Of a stretch of DNA of 64,000 nucleotides, positions 46,354 through 55,175 are shown piece after piece. The position numbers and the translations under genes were made by a program. Each line of letters opens with the position of its first letter. Position 1 is the stretch's first letter. The notes below the pieces were generated by a model. That model saw only the letters and a list, made by a program, of their open reading frames with translations, was not told where the DNA came from and searched no databases. This stretch comes from Paenibacillus sp. N3.4. GTDB lineage: Bacteria > Bacillota > Bacilli > Paenibacillales > NBRC-103111. The DNA is taken from NCBI RefSeq assembly GCF_008017805.1, contig NZ_VRTT01000035.1, forward strand, positions 1 to 64,000, given 5' to 3'.

Positions 46354-46373
46354 GAATTATGAAAAATTATGAA
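46354..46373. promoter_or_regulatory. 10-bp direct repeat upstream of the MMPL operon
   Basis: GAATTATGAA followed directly by AAATTATGAA, about 65 bases before the MMPL start. Head-to-tail repeats one helical turn apart are the usual target of OmpR-family regulators; the operon encodes one. Confidence 0.45.
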
Positions 46374-46478
46374 GATGTTGATGGCTGTTTTTCTTAGCTA
46401 TCAGAGACGCATTAGAGTACTTGAAAATAATGATGGCTAAAGGTTTCGCTTGATCCTCTAACCTTTTTCAAAAGATTA

Positions 46479-46928
46479 TTAATTAAATAATCTATATTGG
46501 GTAGTTTCAATCAACTTAATTCTATGTACTTTATTAAGGTATCTACCAATTGTCTCTCCCTTGGAGTTCTTACAACCTGCAAATGAACTGACTTTGTGCT
46601 CCTTAAGAACAAAATAATATTCATTCTCATCCAGTCCCTTACCGATCTTAAAATAAACCTCTCCTAGTTTTCTTCTGGCAACTGCTTCGATTACCTTTAT
46701 GTCTTTCACCATTATTACTTCACTTTGCAAAAAGAAGATATATTTAGTGAGAACCCCATCTTTTAATCTCCAATAGTAACCTGCTGTAAAAATTAGTAAC
46801 CCAATAAAAAAAGCAATGAAAAATAAAGATTGCAGAAAATTTATCTTAAGTACAAAATAAATAAAACTCAAGAACAATAAATAAGCAATTACTTGAAATA
46901 TCATTGTTCTTCTCATATGAAATAACAT
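46479..46928 (-). CDS. Membrane protein with two TM segments and a PH-like C-terminal part
   Basis: 149 residues if it starts at the ATG at 46928 (AAGGGA six bases upstream); an ATG five codons earlier is possible. Two membrane spans within residues ~8-52, then a soluble part (YIFFLQSEVIMVKDIKVIEA, then YYFVLKEHK) resembling bacterial PH-like domains. No function assigned. It stands apart from the MMPL operon. Confidence 0.6.
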   Translation of the reverse strand: MLFHMRRTMIFQVIAYLLFLSFIYFVLKINFLQSLFFIAFFIGLLIFTAGYYWRLKDGVLTKYIFFLQSEVIMVKDIKVIEAVARRKLGEVYFKIGKGLDENEYYFVLKEHKVSSFAGCKNSKGETIGRYLNKVHRIKLIETTQYRLFN

Positions 46929-47055
46929 ATTTAATCCCTTCATTATATGAACTAAGAGTGTATTTACGAACCCTCGCCACCTTAGTGATGTTGTCCAGGT
47001 TCAAATATGGCCTAAATCAAATAAGTTACAATAATATTTCCCACCAATTTTCTTC

Positions 47056-47391
47056 TTAATTGGGTGTGATAATCCTTATAGGGTTAGAATCTGTCAATAT
47101 ACTGTAAAGTTTATACGAATAATATATATGCACTATGAACATTGTCCAAAAAATATTTCTTTTCTTTCGATATAGCCAAACATTAAATGCACAATATAAA
47201 ATAGTAAGTAATGTTCCGATTAGATAATAAGCGTATATATGATTAGTTGTTGGTTTTATTCCAATTAAATTTACTAATTTACCCAAATACAATGTTGTAT
47301 TTGTTGTTAGAAAAATCCATGAGAGTAAAAACAAGAATAAATAAAAACAACAACACGCAACCCAGAATAACCCTTTTTGTATATGCTTCAC
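47056..47391 (-). CDS. Small integral membrane protein
   Basis: About 111 residues using the GTG at 47391, which has AAGGGTGA upstream; a TTG ten codons earlier is the alternative. Three hydrophobic segments (ending CCCFYLFLFLLSWIF; YYLIGTLLTILYCAFNVWLY; IFWTMFIVHIYYSY). No family recognised and no catalytic motif. Confidence 0.5.
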   Translation of the reverse strand: MKHIQKGLFWVACCCFYLFLFLLSWIFLTTNTTLYLGKLVNLIGIKPTTNHIYAYYLIGTLLTILYCAFNVWLYRKKRNIFWTMFIVHIYYSYKLYSILTDSNPIRIITPN

Positions 47392-47943
47392 TTCATCACC
47401 CTTAACTATTGAGGTAATCAAATAATGTTCTTATTGTTTTAAACTTTACTTCTATACGTTGTTGTACTCACGAAATCGAAGACTTAAATGAGCCTAGCGA
47501 CTGGATCGAAGACGTAATTTCGCAGGGTTGTCTTCCTGTTACTGCTTCTCTGAAATGCCTCGGGCAGACCAAGTGCCTTAAGCCAGAAGAGTGAATAATG
47601 TGTTATCTGACTTTTGATAACGTCTTATTTGCAAACTTCGCAAATACCTGCGGTTTTATAGGATTCATGAATCCTAGCTATTTCTTACGAATAATTTGAT
47701 AATACCACATTATGGTAACTGTTACTCATTGTACGGTTCTGCCACTGGCCTCCAGATTGTTTACTAAATAAGCTTATCGATTACCCTCATCGTCAACAAG
47801 GTCAGGGCTATTTATCTCTTACAACTCTACACAGTTTAACAAGATTTAACTTTATAACCGTACAAAAAGGCACATGAAGCTCCGCTACGCAGACTTCATG
47901 CACAATATGAGGATAACCCGCCAGATATGCGGCGCTCTGAAGA
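47392..47943. other. 550-bp stretch without a recognisable gene
   Basis: Six frames are broken by stops. On the minus strand about 45 codons between ~47500 and 47635 stay open and look protein-like (WLKALGLPEAFQ, then RKTTLRNYVFDP), possibly the tail of a decayed mobile-element gene, but I cannot name it. A terminator-like hairpin lies at 47865-47903. Confidence 0.35.
47865..47903 (-). terminator. Terminator after the 47944-48480 membrane-protein gene
   Basis: On the minus strand CATGAAG ... CTTCATG with a partly paired GC-rich interior, followed by TGCCTTTTTG. It is 40 bases past the stop. Confidence 0.5.
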
Positions 47944-48480
47944 TCATCCTTGATCAGGCTCCCACCGCCGGGTTATGATAGACGTTTTCCTTTTTCCCCA
48001 AGGTTTAAAAACCGATAAAATAAACATAGACACAACAGAAATAATCTGGAGTATGATTCCAACCCAGAGCTGCTGATCGTTAACCATATAGACAGAATTG
48101 TGAAGAGCGTTCAACCCCTCCGCCGAGGTTACCTCAAAGGCTTTCAGCGTCCAATTATACATGCCAATAATCCCCAGATAAATCGACAACAGCGTCAATA
48201 GTTGTTTGACTATAATCCAATAATATTTGAACATCCCCCAATGGGTCAGCAAAGAGAGTAGAACCCCGGACACCGTAGCGCCAATCGTGGAAACTCTTAC
48301 GCTTGTCTTCGCCAATATGTGCATGGCGGCATAGCACATTTGCAACTGGTTCGCATCTTTGGCGACACCAGCGTTTATACTTAGGATTAAGAAGGTCAAA
48401 GCACCCCCAAGCATAATAGAGGAAAAAAATAAATGGATGAACAATAACCATTTTTTTTGTGTCATCGTTATTTTAACCAT
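47944..48480 (-). CDS. DUF2269-like integral membrane protein
   Basis: 178 residues from the ATG at 48480 with GAGG five bases before it; a longer frame to 48549 starts with TTG. Four transmembrane segments (LLFIHLFFSSIMLGGALTFL, VSTIGATVSGVLLSLLTHWG, IVKQLLTLLSIYLGIIGMYNW, LWVGIILQIISVVSMFILSV), a layout like DUF2269 proteins. Divergent from a two-component system whose repeats lie in the shared 211-bp promoter region, so probably a target of it. Function unknown. Confidence 0.7.
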   Translation of the reverse strand: MVKITMTQKKWLLFIHLFFSSIMLGGALTFLILSINAGVAKDANQLQMCYAAMHILAKTSVRVSTIGATVSGVLLSLLTHWGMFKYYWIIVKQLLTLLSIYLGIIGMYNWTLKAFEVTSAEGLNALHNSVYMVNDQQLWVGIILQIISVVSMFILSVFKPWGKRKTSIITRRWEPDQG

Positions 48481-48575
48481 AGGAGCCTCTACCCTTTCCG
48501 CAGAAATATTGATTTTGCTTATGCATTTTTTCTTTATCTTATCTGCCAATGGTCACGAAATGATGCCTGAAACAA

Positions 48576-48612
48576 TCACAAAACAGTCACAAACCGTTAC
48601 AGTTCTCTCACA
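48576..48612. promoter_or_regulatory. Helically phased TCAC repeats in a divergent promoter
   Basis: TCACAAA at 48576 and 48587, TTAC at 48597 and TCACAAG at 48608, spaced 11, 10 and 11 bases, with another TCAC at 48553. The direct-repeat pattern fits binding of an OmpR-family regulator to one face of the DNA, upstream of the regulator's own gene. Confidence 0.4.
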
Positions 48613-48691
48613 AGGGTCAAAAAGCGAGGAATAAAATGATATCCTTGAAAGGAAGAGAAGCTGGTTAGTTAATCGATGGAGGACAATTTCA

Positions 48692-49383
48692 ATGAACAAT
48701 CAGACAAGGGTATTGCTAGTAGACGACGATCAATCGATAGTCGAGTTAATAAATGATTTTCTCGAAGACGAGGGATTCCAAGTGGAGAAAGCCTACAACT
48801 CCGAAGAAGCTATCGAAATCCTGAATCGGTTGGCCGTCGACTGCATTCTTCTCGACATCATGATGCCAGGCCAAAGCGGCTTTGAGCTGTGTCGGCACAT
48901 ACGTCGAACGAGCGACATCCCGATCCTATTTCTCAGCGCCCGCGACTCAGATATAGACAAAATACGCGGATTCAGTCTGGGCGCCGACGATTATATCGTC
49001 AAATCCGCGACACCGGAAGAAGTGATTGCCCGGATCAAAGCGTCCTTCGTCGATATGGCAAAAAAGAGATGATTGAAGAACATACGCTCAATTTCGGCTC
49101 TCTGGTGCTGGACCTGAAAGCGCATGAAGCCCGAGTGGACGACAAACCTATAGCCTTGACGCCGAAAGAGTTCGATATTTTATCGATGTTCGCCGAGTAT
49201 CCGCGGCAAGTATTTACCTATGAGCAGCTGCTTGAACGCTTCTGGGATGGAATCGGAGACAAGCATACAGTAACGGTTCACGTTGGACGAATCCGCGATA
49301 AATTAGAACCAGACCCTTCTTCCCCCCGTTATATGGTCAACGTTTGGGGAGTCGGATACCGATTCGAGGGGGTGAGGAAATGA
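48692..49383 (+). pseudogene. OmpR-family response regulator, interrupted by one-base frameshift
   Basis: 48692-49072 encodes a full receiver (VLLVDDDQSIVELI, CILLDIMMPGQSG, FLSARD, then KSATPEE) and stops at KASFVDMAKKR. In the +1 frame the expected linker VLRRYGKKEMIEEHT and a complete winged-helix domain continue to 49383, ending YMVNVWGVGYRFEG. One base missing near 49042 (GCGTCC where GCGGTCC would give KAVLRRYG) explains the break. The kinase gene overlaps the 3' end by ATGA. As read, only the receiver would be made and the DNA-binding half would be lost. If it is a sequencing error, this is an ordinary regulator. Confidence 0.85.
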
Positions 49384-50456
49384 ATGTCCCGAAATTTGTC
49401 AGAGGAGTGTTGCACATTCGATTTTTTATGCTGATTGGAATGCTGCTCCTCCTTTTTCTGCCACGCATGCTGGAGCCAATCCCCAAATTATTGAATAGCG
49501 GCCCACTTCTATCCTCGATTTTCTCCATTCTCCTCCCCGTTGGGGTTGTCTTGTTTATATGGCGACAGATGGGCCGATACGTGGTCAAGCCTTTGGAAGC
49601 GATGAGCGCGGCGGCTCGCAAAATGGCGGGGGGCGATCTGGATTTTGAGTTGCCGAGGACATCCGTACGGGAAGTCGCCGAAGTCCGAGAAGCACTGCAG
49701 GCGCTTGGGGACGAGCTAAAGGAATTGGTGATCCGCCAGTCCGAGCTGGAGCAAGAACGCCAGTTCTATATCGGCGCGATCGCTCACGATCTGCGTACGC
49801 CTTTATTTGCGCTGCGCGGGTACTTAATGAGGCTGGAGCGAGGACTTGCGAGCAGTCCAGAGAAAGCTGCCAGGTACTTGTCTATATGCAGCCAGAAAGC
49901 CGAGCATCTAGAACGGCTTGTCTCCGATTTGTTCTCCTATGTGAAAAGTGATCTTCTGAGGCAATCGACTCATAAAGAACCCTTTGAATTCGGCCCATTC
50001 ATCCACAGAATAGCGGACAGCTACCGAACCCTCGCCCTTTCAAGAGAGATCTCTATTGAGGAAAATAGCCCCGAAGCCACTTGCTCTCTCGAAGCCGACA
50101 GACATTTGCTGGAGCGCGCGATTGGCAATCTGATTGACAATGCGCTTAGACACACCACTTTGGGAGGCACAATCGAGATCAAGTGGCATCGTGAGCCAGA
50201 TCGAATCGTATTCAGCATTGCCGATACAGGGACGGGCATTCCCGAGAAAGATCTTCCCCACATTTTCGAGCCTTTTTACAGAGCGGACGCTTCCCGAAAT
50301 TCCGAGACAGGAGGAACCGGCCTTGGCCTGACGATAGCCAAACGTATCGCGCAAGCTCACGGAGGCGATCTGACCGCCCGCAATCGGTCTACCGGGGGCG
50401 CTGAATTTACGGGGTGGATCTCGACCTGGGCGGCCTCGGATGGAGTGAATTGCTGA
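49380..50456 (+). CDS. Sensor histidine kinase
   Basis: 358 residues from the ATG at 49380 (GAGG upstream, overlapping the regulator's TGA). Two membrane segments (~12-32 and ~42-66) with almost no outside loop, HAMP (VVKPLEAMSAAARKMAGGDL), H-box IGAIAHDLRTPLFALRGYLM, N-box AIGNLIDNALRHT, and G-boxes ADTGTGIPEKDLP and GGTGLGLTIAKRIAQAHGG. The small sensor suggests detection within the membrane. GC is noticeably higher here than in the surroundings. Cognate regulator is the frameshifted gene before it. Confidence 0.92.
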   Translation: MNVPKFVRGVLHIRFFMLIGMLLLLFLPRMLEPIPKLLNSGPLLSSIFSILLPVGVVLFIWRQMGRYVVKPLEAMSAAARKMAGGDLDFELPRTSVREVAEVREALQALGDELKELVIRQSELEQERQFYIGAIAHDLRTPLFALRGYLMRLERGLASSPEKAARYLSICSQKAEHLERLVSDLFSYVKSDLLRQSTHKEPFEFGPFIHRIADSYRTLALSREISIEENSPEATCSLEADRHLLERAIGNLIDNALRHTTLGGTIEIKWHREPDRIVFSIADTGTGIPEKDLPHIFEPFYRADASRNSETGGTGLGLTIAKRIAQAHGGDLTARNRSTGGAEFTGWISTWAASDGVNC

Positions 50457-50591
50457 ACGATCGTATTTGGCTTCACTCTATAGGAATCCGGTGCCGAACC
50501 AGTGTGACGATGGAAAGCACCTGCAAATTACTGCTATACCGTCATTTGTGGTACGGTTCAGCATAACGTATAAAAATGAGTAATAAAAAAT

Positions 50592-50624
50592 GGATCCCCC
50601 TACTTATGGGAGATCCTTGTTTCA
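50592..50624 (-). terminator. Terminator after the DUF1761 gene
   Basis: GGATCTCCC / GGGGGATCC around an AT loop; on the minus strand followed by ATTTTTTATT. It lies 40 bases after the DUF1761 stop. Confidence 0.7.
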
Positions 50625-50653
50625 ACTCGATTCAATCAATAAAAGCGATACGA

Positions 50654-51028
50654 TTAGATCAAAAGACCGTGAAGTGCTCCTAGTAAGATAAAAATGATCA
50701 AATGGTCACCGACCGCAATCAAAAAATTCCTCTTATTTACGAGTCCAAATAATGTGTTTTTCAAATAAACAATTGAAATAAGAATGCCGATGATGCCGCC
50801 AACAGCAGCACCTTCTAACAAACCATTAGCGTTAGTCGCTTGCACGAGTATAGCAATAAAAATGGAACTAATAAATGCAACGATCACTGAGATCACATAT
50901 TTTAATGCACCTTTGCTTTGATTTTCCTTTCCTACTAATATCGAATAATAGATCGCTCCATAAATCATATACAAGATTCCACCAGCAAGAATAGCAAGAT
51001 AATTTAGTGCACTTAAATCAATTGACAT
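50654..51028 (-). CDS. DUF1761-family membrane protein
   Basis: 124 residues, GGGAGGG before the ATG. Four transmembrane segments (NYLAILAGGILYMIYGAIYY, YVISVIVAFISSIFIAILV, GAAVGGIIGILISIVYL, VGDHLIIFILLGALHGLL). The layout and the YGAIYYSILVGK start fit DUF1761. It lies 16 bases behind the AraC-type regulator, so co-transcribed with it. Function unknown. Confidence 0.8.
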   Translation of the reverse strand: MSIDLSALNYLAILAGGILYMIYGAIYYSILVGKENQSKGALKYVISVIVAFISSIFIAILVQATNANGLLEGAAVGGIIGILISIVYLKNTLFGLVNKRNFLIAVGDHLIIFILLGALHGLLI

Positions 51029-51044
51029 ACATTACCCTCCCGTT

Positions 51045-51989
51045 TTATTTAGGTTCAATGGCTAAAGCTATGGCACTGATTCTGCAAGTAAGATTGAGTG
51101 TCCCACTCACTTGTTCAATGTTTACAAGTTCTATCGGATTCCCCAAATATTTGTACCCACTAATCGGTAACCAATAGCTGTACAACTCTGAGTAACATTC
51201 AATCAACCTATTTCTTTCACTATACGCTACAGGCTCATCAAAAGCATATAACACATATTTCCCACCACTAAATGAATAGGTCACTTCGTCGTCAAGTCTT
51301 ATCTCCCCACGATTCGGAACGGCGATGCGACAATCATAACGACTTTTTTCTGGTAGTGTGATGTACGGATTGCTCCTCGGAACACCGAACATCAATGTAT
51401 CCTGTTCAACTAGCCCTCTCGCATTTGACCATCGATAGAGTTCTTCCCACACATCTGGAACTCCATTCATGTAAGAACCAATATTATACCTGTTTACTGT
51501 TGTGCACTTTGGAAACTGAACAACTTGTACTTTTGATAAGTCTAGCCATTTGAATTCATTATAAGTGCTATGTTCATTTTCTACTTTCTTATTTGTGCTT
51601 ACTATTTTAGAATTCTTGCGATTATGATATTCTCGAGGAAATTGTTGTAAATAAGCTCCTTCTCTCCAGCTTGTTGGACTCGTTTTAAAATAGGCATGAA
51701 ACGAATAAGTAAAGGAGGACAATGATGAATAACCACTTATTAATGCAATTTGAGTGATCGGTAACCGTGGTTCATAAATTAATAAATGTGCCGCATTCTC
51801 CATACGAAGTCGTTTCACATAGCCAGCTGGCGTTTCACCAATAATCCATTTAAACAATCGTTGAAAATGAAAAGGAGAATACGTAGACACTTTTGCTAAC
51901 TGTTCAAGTGGAAGAGGATCATGTATATGTTCTTCAATATAATCCACTACTTTATTGATTTGCATGAGCTGAACTTTATCGTAATTCAT
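51045..51989 (-). CDS. AraC-family regulator with GyrI-like effector domain
   Basis: 314 residues. Two HTH motifs in residues 10-110 (PLEQLAKVSTYSPFHFQRLFK and ITQIALISGYSSLSSFTYSFHAYF), then a GyrI-like/AraC effector-binding domain (~150-310: KVQVVQFPKCTTVNRYNIGSY, YDCRIAVP, YSFSGGKYVLYAF). Members of the Rob/SoxS-BmrR type bind hydrophobic cations or drugs. AAAGG lies before the ATG. Likely controls its own operon with the DUF1761 membrane protein. Confidence 0.92.
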   Translation of the reverse strand: MNYDKVQLMQINKVVDYIEEHIHDPLPLEQLAKVSTYSPFHFQRLFKWIIGETPAGYVKRLRMENAAHLLIYEPRLPITQIALISGYSSLSSFTYSFHAYFKTSPTSWREGAYLQQFPREYHNRKNSKIVSTNKKVENEHSTYNEFKWLDLSKVQVVQFPKCTTVNRYNIGSYMNGVPDVWEELYRWSNARGLVEQDTLMFGVPRSNPYITLPEKSRYDCRIAVPNRGEIRLDDEVTYSFSGGKYVLYAFDEPVAYSERNRLIECYSELYSYWLPISGYKYLGNPIELVNIEQVSGTLNLTCRISAIALAIEPK

Positions 51990-52114
51990 TGATTCGCCTT
52001 TACCCCTATCAATCTACAATATTCTTAAGTAATTTCAATTTTATCAGATTCTCCTAATTTTCACATCAACTGCCAATGCTAAAAAGATCAAATTGTTCAT
52101 TCATAAAAAGAAAT

Positions 52115-52150
52115 AAAAACAGAAGCAATAAGCGTATTGCAGCTGTTTTT
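52115..52150 (-). terminator. Terminator-like hairpin beyond the SLH remnant
   Basis: AAAAACAG..GCAATA / TATTGC..CTGTTTTT with a 4-base loop. On the minus strand it ends ATTTCTTTTTAT. It follows the SLH fragment and was probably the terminator of the gene that decayed. Confidence 0.6.
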
Positions 52151-52270
52151 AATCAATTGCACCATTAAATACAGCGCGGTTTTATGATCCAAGCGTAGAG
52201 TGGGTTTATTAACGAGGACTGACATCGTCACAGCCTCAGCTCGTGTTGCTGTTTCGTTCGGTGTGAACTT
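52151..52270 (-). pseudogene. Decayed C-terminal SLH-domain fragment
   Basis: On the minus strand the frame reads KFTPNETATRAEAVTMSVLVNK, matching the end of an SLH domain (the TRAE motif and following helix). A stop codon (TAA) lies three codons upstream, there is no start, and the frame runs into the terminator hairpin. It is the tail of a lost surface-protein gene. Confidence 0.6.
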
Positions 52271-52338
52271 ATTTTAAGAACTGCATGAAGAACTGAAAAC
52301 GAATTCGAAGCTTAGCTTGCGGATCAAGCAAACAAATA

Positions 52339-52371
52339 AAGCCTCTATTCCGCCAAACGGAATAGAGGCTT
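52339..52371 (-). terminator. Perfect 14-bp stem-loop terminator
   Basis: AAGCCTCTATTCCG, loop CCAAA, CGGAATAGAGGCTT; on the minus strand followed by TATTTGTTTG. It probably ends the 52615-53076 transcript. 52372-52614 holds nothing else recognised. Confidence 0.7.
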
Positions 52372-52614
52372 ATATCTTTCACACTCAAGAGGAGCCAGTA
52401 ACATATGACTCAAGGAGCCCTGCTATTTTGAACTATTGCCAAATAGCTCTCCAGTCAAGAATGCACCAGCGAAACGCGTTAACATTGTCAGCCTAAAGAT
52501 GGTCCGAGTCCACCATCCTGTACCCGAATAGCCTCGCATCCATTTAGGCCTGATCCCAGCGTAGATGACTCAGACCGCAATGGCTAGATTCCTCCACTTG
52601 CGCTTTTGCTTACT

Positions 52615-53076
52615 TTAATATTGTCCTTTAATTACAAAGAACGAGCCCCGAATTGTTCCGGCTAGTTTAGACTTCTGCCTAGCAAATTTAAACTTTCCTT
52701 CTAACTCCTTTGGTACCTCCATCCCCTCAGAAAGCTTAAAACCAACGGCCCGCTTCTTAGGGTCATCAACCGTATACATGACATTGAGCGCAAGCCCGTC
52801 CTCATAAAAGACATAGGTAAATTGGATATTTTCCACTTGAAAACGCGACGTTTCTAAAGGTTTGGCCGCAAACGCAATATCACGTTCTTTCAAAATGCGG
52901 TTCACATACTCCAGGTTCTCCTGACTTTCGCTAGCTGATACAACCGTAAATTCATGCTCGTATTTGTTCATAAAGTAACGGGCTTCATTAGCACGCAAAC
53001 CAGCAAGCGCTTCTACTACAGGTGAAGACTCTAAACCAACCGTAGATACATTTTTAAAATCAACGATATACGACAT
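52615..53076 (-). CDS. Conserved-looking hypothetical protein
   Basis: 153 residues; AAAAGGAGAG before the ATG is a good ribosome site. Soluble, no signal peptide, mixed alpha/beta (MSYIVDFKNVSTVGLESSP, FTYVFYEDGLALNVMY, KLAGTIRGSFFVIKG). I do not recognise the family. It is monocistronic, with its own terminator downstream, and codon use like its neighbours. Confidence 0.75.
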   Translation of the reverse strand: MSYIVDFKNVSTVGLESSPVVEALAGLRANEARYFMNKYEHEFTVVSASESQENLEYVNRILKERDIAFAAKPLETSRFQVENIQFTYVFYEDGLALNVMYTVDDPKKRAVGFKLSEGMEVPKELEGKFKFARQKSKLAGTIRGSFFVIKGQY

Positions 53077-53277
53077 TTTCCATCTCTCCTTTTATCTAGC
53101 TATTTTCTAAAAACAGAAATTTAATCTTCTTTATCTACCAAATATTATACCAAAAATGATTCAATATAAACGTTCATGTTTCGAATAAGATAAACCCCAT
53201 TGTTTCCCCTCAATAAAATTCGCTTCATTATAGGATACCGTTCAGCGTAACACTTATAAGGCGAATTTTTAGACACA

Positions 53278-53317
53278 AGAAAAGACAACCAGGTTTGATG
53301 GTTGTCCTTCTTTTTAG
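53278..53317 (-). terminator. Terminator after the PfaD-like fragment
   Basis: GACAACCA / TGGTTGTC with a 7-base loop. T-rich on both sides (TTTTCTTG on the minus strand, CTTCTTTTT on the plus strand). Confidence 0.7.
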
Positions 53318-53347
53318 TAATAATGTTACGAGCTAAAAATCGGGTGG

Positions 53348-54030
53348 CTAACCCAGCGGTCGTGGAATAAATGCAAATGCTTCCTGTGGGACATTGAGTC
53401 CGTGACTTCTTACTTGCTGCGCTCTTGTAATAACGGCCGCACCTTCAAGTAAATTGAGTGCAATTTGCACGACCGTTCGCCTGTCGGGCAGCTCCAAGAA
53501 GGTCCCTTTGACCCAGGCGTTGAATGCACCCATAGTTGGACCGCACCAAATCTGATAATCGAGTCTGCGATGCTCTGTTCCCTCGATCGCCCAACGACTG
53601 GCCTTACCAAGATACCAGCGAAAAATAAGTGCCATCTTATGCTTGGGATCCTCCAAGGCCTTGGCAATTTGTCCAGGGTCACGATTTTGGAAAAACTGCT
53701 GTGTATCCTGCCAAATATCCTCCAACTTCTCTTGGAATACTTCCTTTTCCAACTTCAGGATTTCTTCACGCGGTATGTCTTCAAGCGAGCGGTAAGCTCG
53801 GTACAATTCCTGCAATTTGAAGCCTCTGGAACTAAATAACGTTCCCCGCTTAAGAACCTGTACCTTTACTCCTTGCTCGAACATATCTCCTGCGGGAGCC
53901 ATGATGACATCGGCCAAATCCGCTGCCGCCAGCATCTTCTTTCCTTCCGTTGACAATCCGGACTCGATCGCCGATTGATTGACAGAACCCGTCATAATGT
54001 ACGCAGCTCCAAATGGAAAGCCGACTCTTA
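53348..54030 (-). pseudogene. C-terminal half of a PfaD-type enoylreductase (PKS/PUFA synthase associated)
   Basis: Continuous frame of about 225 codons with the C-terminal signature of PfaD/trans-AT-PKS enoylreductases: GAAYIMTGSVNQSAIESGLS, KMLAAADLADVIMAPAGDMF, VQVLKRGTLF, KLEDIW, DPKHKMALIFRWYLGK and YQIWCGPTMGAFN. These flavoproteins reduce enoyl-ACP intermediates. The family is ~450-540 residues; the FMN/NADPH-binding N-terminal half is missing, homology begins abruptly near 54030, and the ATG at 53995 is internal. No PKS gene is nearby. A broken remnant of a lost biosynthetic cluster. Confidence 0.8.
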
Positions 54031-54266
54031 ATACAAAGTTTAAAAAACATGGAATTGGTGGGCTGCTCTATTCGGCGTTTATCGGCTAGCTTATTGAAAA
54101 ATGTATGGGTCTGCCCTTGCTCTCTCCTTTCCCAGTCTCTGCTGTTAGGTTGTGATAAGGTTTCCCGAGCTGTCCATAACGGCAAGTTTTTCGGCACCTT
54201 AACAGATGCCCTCTTCGTTCATTATCCTCAAGTAGACAGCCTCGCTTGCTATAGTTTTCGTCCAGA

Positions 54267-54611
54267 TTAATTCCCTGAATGATCAACTCCGTACAGCTCA
54301 TTCATATGCTCAATATGAGAAACTCCCCAATCGTTTAATACCTGTAGCACAGTGCTTAAACCTTTACCGTATTCCGAAATCGAATATTCTACTTTCGGAG
54401 GGATTTGGTTGTACACCTCGCGATGAACGATATCGTTATACTCAAGTTCTCTTAATTGTTGGGTAAGCATCCTTTTGTTTATATCCGGTATTGATTTTTG
54501 AAGCTCGCTGAATCTCATTGTGCCGTTTGAAATAAGTTGAAGCAGAATGATAGCTTTCCATTTCCCAACTAGAATATCCAGCGCCGATTCAAACTTACAA
54601 TACGATTTCAT
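54267..54611 (-). CDS. HxlR-family winged-helix regulator
   Basis: 114 residues. Typical HxlR: a Cys near the N-terminus (MKSYCKFESALDILVGKW), RFSELQKSIPDINKRMLTQQLREL for the recognition helix, and VEYSISEYGKGL for the wing. HxlR/YodB-type proteins often sense quinones or aldehydes through that Cys. Divergent from the DoxX gene 141 bases away, the usual genomic pairing, so it probably represses DoxX. Confidence 0.93.
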   Translation of the reverse strand: MKSYCKFESALDILVGKWKAIILLQLISNGTMRFSELQKSIPDINKRMLTQQLRELEYNDIVHREVYNQIPPKVEYSISEYGKGLSTVLQVLNDWGVSHIEHMNELYGVDHSGN

Positions 54612-54752
54612 TGCCCCACTCCCCTTTGCTTTGTTAAGGTAACTTTTTATTTACTATGTTTAGTTAAAGTGCCTACTTCCTTGAGTTGACTCATAGGGTC
54701 TATTATACCTTTAACGGGTAACGAATAAGTAATCAGGAGGATGGCATAATTA

Positions 54753-55106
54753 ATGAATATCGCATTATGGATCGTTCAAGGTGTTGTAGCACTAGGTTTT
54801 GTTTACTCTGGCTGGTTGAAGGCGTTTCGGTATGAAAAAGCCAAGGAGTCTTGGGGGTGGGTAAAAGACGTTCCTAAAGCGTTTGTGGTCTTTATCGGGT
54901 TAGTTGAATTATTAGGTGCACTTGGAATCATACTGCCTCACGCGACGAATATTGCACCTGTGTTAACGCCAATTGCCGCAACTGGACTTGCCATAATCGT
55001 CCTTTGTGGTGCCATTTTCCATGTTAAACGTAAGGAATATCGAGAAATCGGCGTGAACATTGTCTTCATCGCGTTAGCTGTAATTGTTGCGAGCAGTCGT
55101 TTTTGA
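54753..55106 (+). CDS. DoxX-family membrane protein
   Basis: 117 residues, AGGAGG upstream. Four transmembrane segments; DoxX features FVYSGWLKAFRYEKA and FVVFIGLVELLGALGIILP. DoxX-like proteins link membrane redox and thiol stress; in Firmicutes they are commonly under HxlR control, as here. Exact role unknown. Confidence 0.92.
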   Translation: MNIALWIVQGVVALGFVYSGWLKAFRYEKAKESWGWVKDVPKAFVVFIGLVELLGALGIILPHATNIAPVLTPIAATGLAIIVLCGAIFHVKRKEYREIGVNIVFIALAVIVASSRF

Positions 55107-55175
55107 AGCCGACGTAATCAAGCCTGTGATTAAAGTAGCGATTCTCACTTATGATCCCTCCAAGGAAAACTACTC

